DNA of 8,072 nt from a bacterium. GTDB lineage: Bacteria > Krumholzibacteriota > Krumholzibacteria > LZORAL124-64-63. Shown one piece after another: positions 5,337 through 8,072 of this stretch. Position 1 is the stretch's first letter; every line of letters begins with the position of its first letter. The stretch is taken from positions 1 through 8,072 of the forward strand of contig VGXH01000071.1 in NCBI GenBank assembly GCA_016873405.1, written 5' to 3'. Below the pieces are notes generated by a model. It made no database searches. It saw only the letters and a list, made by a program, of their open reading frames with translations, and had not been told where the DNA came from. The translations under genes and the position numbers were made by a program.

Positions 5337-7643
5337 TCAGGTGGCGCGCCCCGGCGCGTTGGAGAGCTCCTGCATCTCGATGAAGTCGCGCAGCTTCTGC
5401 ATGATCTGGTTCAGCGAGAAGAGCCGCTGGTCGTGCGTGTCGCCCTCGATGACCAGCGCCTGCAGGCCGGTGCGTCGGCGCAGGCGCACCTCCAGCCCGT
5501 AACGCACGTTGCTCTCGCTGGGCGTCGTGCGGCCCTCGTGATAGACCACGCCGTCGACACCGTAGTCCTCGAAGGCGCGCACGAGCGCGTCCTCCTTCCA
5601 GGCGTCCGAGCGGTTGTGGAAGATGCCGGTGTAGACCCGCGCCATGCTGGCGATCGGGTTGCGGGGGTCCATGCCGTCGAGCGCCGCCAGCCGGCAGTAG
5701 GTCGAGGCCACCACGGCCACGCGGTGGCCCTGGAACAGCTCGGACAAGGGGCGCAGCGCGGGCCAGATGGGCGGGCCCTCCCAGTAGAAGCGGAAGCGCT
5801 CGCCGGGCACGGCCGCCACGCGCTGGGCCACGCGATCCTCGATCTCGGCCTTGAGCAGTTCGTAGTACTCGACGGCCTGCGGCGTGCCGCGCATGACGAT
5901 GGCCGGGGCCATGTGCACCAGCGTATCGAAGAACGTCATCGGCGCCGGCACGGTGCGGCAGAGATCCTGGATCTCGCCCCACAGGCGGGTGCAGCGGTTG
6001 GCCAGCTTGATGACCTCGCCCAGGCGGTCGAGATCAAGCTTGCGCCCGATGGACAACTCCAGCTGCTCGACCAGGCGCAGGATCTGCTGGCCGGCGGCGG
6101 TGACCTCGATCTGGCCCACCTCGTCGAGCGAGGCCGGCGGGTGCAGGCCCAGGCAGGGCACGCCGAAGTGGCGGCCGTAGTACTCGAACCAGCGGATCAG
6201 TTCATGGCCGTAGTTGGTGCTGTAGGCGACCACGTCCGGCGGCGGCGGCCCCGCGATTCCGTGCACCGTCACCAGCGGGCTGTCTCCGGCCAGCATGGCG
6301 CCGATGTCGCTGGCCATGGCCGAACTGGCGAACTGCGAGAATCCCTCCTGCAGCGCCCGCGGGATATAGCGCTGCGATTGCCGGCTGGCGCCGATCAGCG
6401 CCGCGTGGTTCTCCGGGAAATAGACCGCCAGGTTTCTGGCGCGCAGGATCTCAGCCGGTCCCGAACCCGAGCACCAGGCCACGCGCCGCGCCGGGTCGTC
6501 GTGGGCGGCCTGCAGGTCGCGGTAGTAGCCGCTGAGCAGCTCGCGCAGCTTGGGCGCCGACTGCAGGGGCAAACGGCTGGCGGGCATGCCGCCGCCCGGA
6601 GCCGGGCGCACCGGACGCACGGGGCGGCGGACCTTCACCGCCACGCCGTCGAGCGCGGTCGGAGCGGGCCCGGCCGCCGCCGCCTCACGCAGCCGGGCGG
6701 CAACCTCCTGCTTGCGCAGGAACGACTGCCGCTCGCGCGAGTGGATGAAGCAGGCCAGCCCGCGGTTGTGCGGGGCGTCCAGGCCCAGCCGCTCGGCCTC
6801 GCGCACGACGGCGCCGTTGATGGCGTCGACCTCCGTGCGGCAGGCCCGGGCAAGGTCCTGCCACATCGAGGGTCGGTTCTTGCCAAGGGCCTTCTGCGAA
6901 TTGACCACCGGCGCGTACGGGTCTTCCTCGTTCACGATGGGCACGCCGCGCGCCTTCATCACGGCGATGATCTCCAGGCAGAGATCGCGCATGAACGACT
7001 GCAGGTCGGGATCGTCCAGCAACTCGCGGCAGGTCAGGCCCGTCAGCGCCGAGACGGGGTTCACCACGGCGTTGTGCAGGAGCTTCTGCCAGATCACGTC
7101 GTCGATCTGCTCGGCGATGTTCGTGTCCAGGCCGGCGTCGCGGAACACCTGGCCGACCGTCTCCAGCGCGGGGGTGACCACCCCGTCGCAGGGCGCGATC
7201 TGGATGGGCTTGATGCCCGGCCGGTAGCGCAGGCGGTTGGGCCCGGTGTGCTGGATGCTGTGGTAGGTGATGCCGCTGAGGATCTGCCGCGGCGCCACGT
7301 ACTCCGACATCACCTGCGTGTTGCCGATGCCGTTCTGCATCGAGAGGATGAAGGTCTCGGGGCCGACGACCGGCAACACGGCCCTCATCGCCTCGGCGGT
7401 CTGGTAGCTCTTGACCGACACGAAGACCAGGTCGGCCACCGGCAGATCGGCGACATCGGCCGCCACGCGGATCCGGATGCAGGTCTCGCCCTTGGTGCCC
7501 TCGGAGAGGTACAGGCCCTGCTCGTTCAGCAGGCGCGAGCGGGCCTCGTTGATCTCGACGAAGGTCACGTCGTGCCCGGCGGCGGTCAGTTGCGCGCCGA
7601 CCAGCCCGCCGAGGGCCCCGGCGCCGACGACGACGATCCTCAT
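5337..7643 (-). CDS. PanE/ApbA reductase fused to a benzoyl-CoA reductase subunit B-like domain
   Basis: One uninterrupted frame encodes 768 residues in two domains. Residues 1-312 are a ketopantoate-reductase-family NADPH enzyme: nucleotide loop GAGALGG (7-13), Lys78, Asn104, Lys187, Asn191, Asn195, Ser259 and Glu271 match the known PanE catalytic positions with the same internal spacing. About 52 Ala/Pro/Arg-rich residues form a linker. Residues 365-768 are HgdB-family and closest to BcrB/BadE/BzdO: SDIGAMLAGD, LIRWFEYYG, RGTPQAVEYYELLKAEIE, WEGPPIW, VVASTY, DGVVYHEGRTT and VIEGDTHD all align in order without large gaps. BcrB normally forms, with BcrC, the [4Fe-4S]-containing unit that reduces benzoyl-CoA to the 1,5-diene. 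Here the three BcrB cysteine positions are Ser440, Gly479 and Thr707. The ATG at 7643 overlaps the hydratase stop as ATGA and has GGAAG 5 bases upstream; an ATG at 7655 would add only MEEP. I know of no characterised protein with this architecture. The joint function is unknown; domain identity is firm, activity is not. Confidence 0.85.
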   Translation of the reverse strand: MRIVVVGAGALGGLVGAQLTAAGHDVTFVEINEARSRLLNEQGLYLSEGTKGETCIRIRVAADVADLPVADLVFVSVKSYQTAEAMRAVLPVVGPETFILSMQNGIGNTQVMSEYVAPRQILSGITYHSIQHTGPNRLRYRPGIKPIQIAPCDGVVTPALETVGQVFRDAGLDTNIAEQIDDVIWQKLLHNAVVNPVSALTGLTCRELLDDPDLQSFMRDLCLEIIAVMKARGVPIVNEEDPYAPVVNSQKALGKNRPSMWQDLARACRTEVDAINGAVVREAERLGLDAPHNRGLACFIHSRERQSFLRKQEVAARLREAAAAGPAPTALDGVAVKVRRPVRPVRPAPGGGMPASRLPLQSAPKLRELLSGYYRDLQAAHDDPARRVAWCSGSGPAEILRARNLAVYFPENHAALIGASRQSQRYIPRALQEGFSQFASSAMASDIGAMLAGDSPLVTVHGIAGPPPPDVVAYSTNYGHELIRWFEYYGRHFGVPCLGLHPPASLDEVGQIEVTAAGQQILRLVEQLELSIGRKLDLDRLGEVIKLANRCTRLWGEIQDLCRTVPAPMTFFDTLVHMAPAIVMRGTPQAVEYYELLKAEIEDRVAQRVAAVPGERFRFYWEGPPIWPALRPLSELFQGHRVAVVASTYCRLAALDGMDPRNPIASMARVYTGIFHNRSDAWKEDALVRAFEDYGVDGVVYHEGRTTPSESNVRYGLEVRLRRRTGLQALVIEGDTHDQRLFSLNQIMQKLRDFIEMQELSNAPGRAT
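6552..6707 (-). other. Interdomain linker of the PanE-BcrB fusion
   Basis: These codons (residues about 313-364 of the fusion) join the two folded domains. The peptide is rich in Ala, Pro, Arg and Gly, with a short RPVRPVRP repeat followed by PAPGGGM, and looks flexible. It contains an in-frame ATG (6587) from which a 416-residue BcrB-like protein, close to the natural BcrB length, would be read. This may be a relic of a formerly separate gene or a secondary start. Confidence 0.6.
6593..6608 (-). repeat. Perfect 7-bp GC inverted repeat in the linker
   Basis: CGCCCGG and CCGGGCG are separated by 2 bases (AG on the plus strand), giving a potential short stem-loop 5 bases before the in-frame ATG at 6587. 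There is no T-run, so it is not a terminator. In DNA this GC-rich such repeats also arise by chance. Confidence 0.4.
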
Positions 7644-8072
7644 CGGTTCTTCCATTCCGGCCGGCGCTTGGCGTAGAAGGCCTCGATGCCCTCGACGGGG
7701 TCCTCGCTGGCCATCAGTTCGTCCAGGAACGCCTGTTCGGCGACGGCCAGACGCGCCGCGAAGTCGGCGCCGCTGACCTGCTTCAACGTGCGCGTGTTCA
7801 GGCGCATGACCAGCGGGCTGGCGCGGCGCAGGTCCTTCAGCACGGCTTCCAGCGCCTCGTCCAGGCCGGCCGCCGGGACCACGCGCGCGACCAGGCCCAT
7901 CGCCGCCATCTCGGCCGCGGTGTAGGAGCGCCCGCCGGCGGTGATTTCCAGCGCGCGCGCCCGGCCCACCAGCTGCGGCAGGACGACGACGCCGACCGGC
8001 GCGAAGAAGCCCAGGCGGATCTCGGGCTGGCCGAACGTGGCGTCCTCGCCGGCCAGCAGGATGTCCGCCATC
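7640..8072 (-). CDS. dch: Cyclohexa-1,5-diene-1-carbonyl-CoA hydratase-like protein, 5' partial
   Basis: Only the last 143 residues of this crotonase-family protein are in the window. The first in-frame ATG (8071) falls inside a conserved core segment, ahead of MADILLAGEDATFGQPEI, so the true start is upstream, beyond 8072. Dch adds water to the diene made by benzoyl-CoA reductase, giving 6-hydroxycyclohex-1-ene-1-carbonyl-CoA, the substrate of Had. Support for Dch over a generic enoyl-CoA hydratase is the match to recalled Thauera Dch in two places: GQPEIRLGFFAPVGVVVLP near the start, and the C-terminal run FLDELMASEDPVEGIEAF with KRRPEWKNR, where Dch ends in a very similar way. The catalytic glutamates and oxyanion-hole glycines of the N-terminal half are not all visible, so activity cannot be judged. 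The stop overlaps the fusion-gene start as ATGA, implying translational coupling. Confidence 0.72.
   Translation of the reverse strand, partial: MADILLAGEDATFGQPEIRLGFFAPVGVVVLPQLVGRARALEITAGGRSYTAAEMAAMGLVARVVPAAGLDEALEAVLKDLRRASPLVMRLNTRTLKQVSGADFAARLAVAEQAFLDELMASEDPVEGIEAFYAKRRPEWKNR
7647..7653 (-). promoter_or_regulatory. Shine-Dalgarno deciding the fusion-gene start
   Basis: GGAAGAA on the minus strand, core GGAAG 5 bases before the ATG at 7643, lies within the last codons of the hydratase gene. It favours the 7643 start, which begins directly with the Rossmann strand MRIVVVGAG, over the ATG at 7655. Confidence 0.6.

Noticed and set aside
5337..7643. The PanE domain as electron donor to the dearomatising domain
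   Set aside because: PanE enzymes transfer hydride from NADPH and carry no flavin or iron-sulfur centre; benzoyl-CoA reduction needs single low-potential electrons from ferredoxin through the ATPase subunits.
5337..7643. Reading the fusion as a 2-hydroxyacid dehydrogenase joined to a 2-hydroxyacyl-CoA dehydratase
   Set aside because: It is chemically attractive, since PanE-type enzymes can make (R)-2-hydroxyacids, but the C-terminal domain is closest to BcrB, the neighbours are dch and had, and the cluster cysteines a dehydratase needs are absent. Kept only as a remote alternative.
5337..7643. Fusion created by a sequencing or assembly error
   Set aside because: The frame stays open with sensible codons through both domains and the linker, and both halves belong to the same strand and operon. 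It cannot be fully excluded without reads.
4824..7676. A very long plus-strand open frame opposite the PanE-BcrB fusion and the bcrD-like gene
   Set aside because: Its translation is His/Arg/Gln/Ala-rich with no recognisable fold, as expected for the antisense frame of high-GC coding DNA; the minus-strand frames match known families throughout.

Overview
The window is very GC-rich (by eye roughly 70% G+C), almost entirely coding, and shows no RNA genes, mobile elements or CRISPR arrays. It looks like chromosomal DNA of an anaerobic or facultatively anaerobic, high-GC bacterium that degrades aromatic acids through benzoyl-CoA. The taxon cannot be told from the sequence. Two gene groups face each other and their 3' ends overlap.

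Plus strand, 1-3505: an ADP-forming acyl-CoA synthetase (5' end outside the window) is followed after 4 bases by a sodium:solute symporter. Together they could take up a carboxylic acid and activate it to its CoA thioester; the substrate is not visible from sequence.

Minus strand, 8072 down to 3441, in transcription order: the C-terminal part of an enoyl-CoA hydratase-family protein resembling cyclohexa-1,5-diene-1-carbonyl-CoA hydratase (Dch); a 768-residue protein fusing a ketopantoate-reductase (PanE/ApbA) domain to a benzoyl-CoA reductase subunit B-like (BcrB/HgdB-family) domain; a BcrD-type ATPase subunit; and 6-hydroxycyclohex-1-ene-1-carbonyl-CoA dehydrogenase (Had). Two junctions are ATGA stop/start overlaps and the third gap is 16 bases, so this is a tightly coupled operon. 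Had plus Dch point to the Thauera-type modified beta-oxidation after ATP-dependent (class I) dearomatisation. Reductase subunits A and C, the ring-opening hydrolase Oah and a ferredoxin are not in the window and would be expected upstream, beyond base 8072.

The most unusual object is the fusion protein. Its PanE half keeps every catalytic position I can name. Its BcrB half is recognisable along its whole length, but the three positions where BcrB has its conserved cysteines, presumed iron-sulfur ligands, read Ser, Gly and Thr. This suggests a reductase fused to a cluster-less or differently liganded dearomatase-fold domain, placed in an otherwise conventional benzoyl-CoA operon. Family comparisons were made from memory, without alignment tools.
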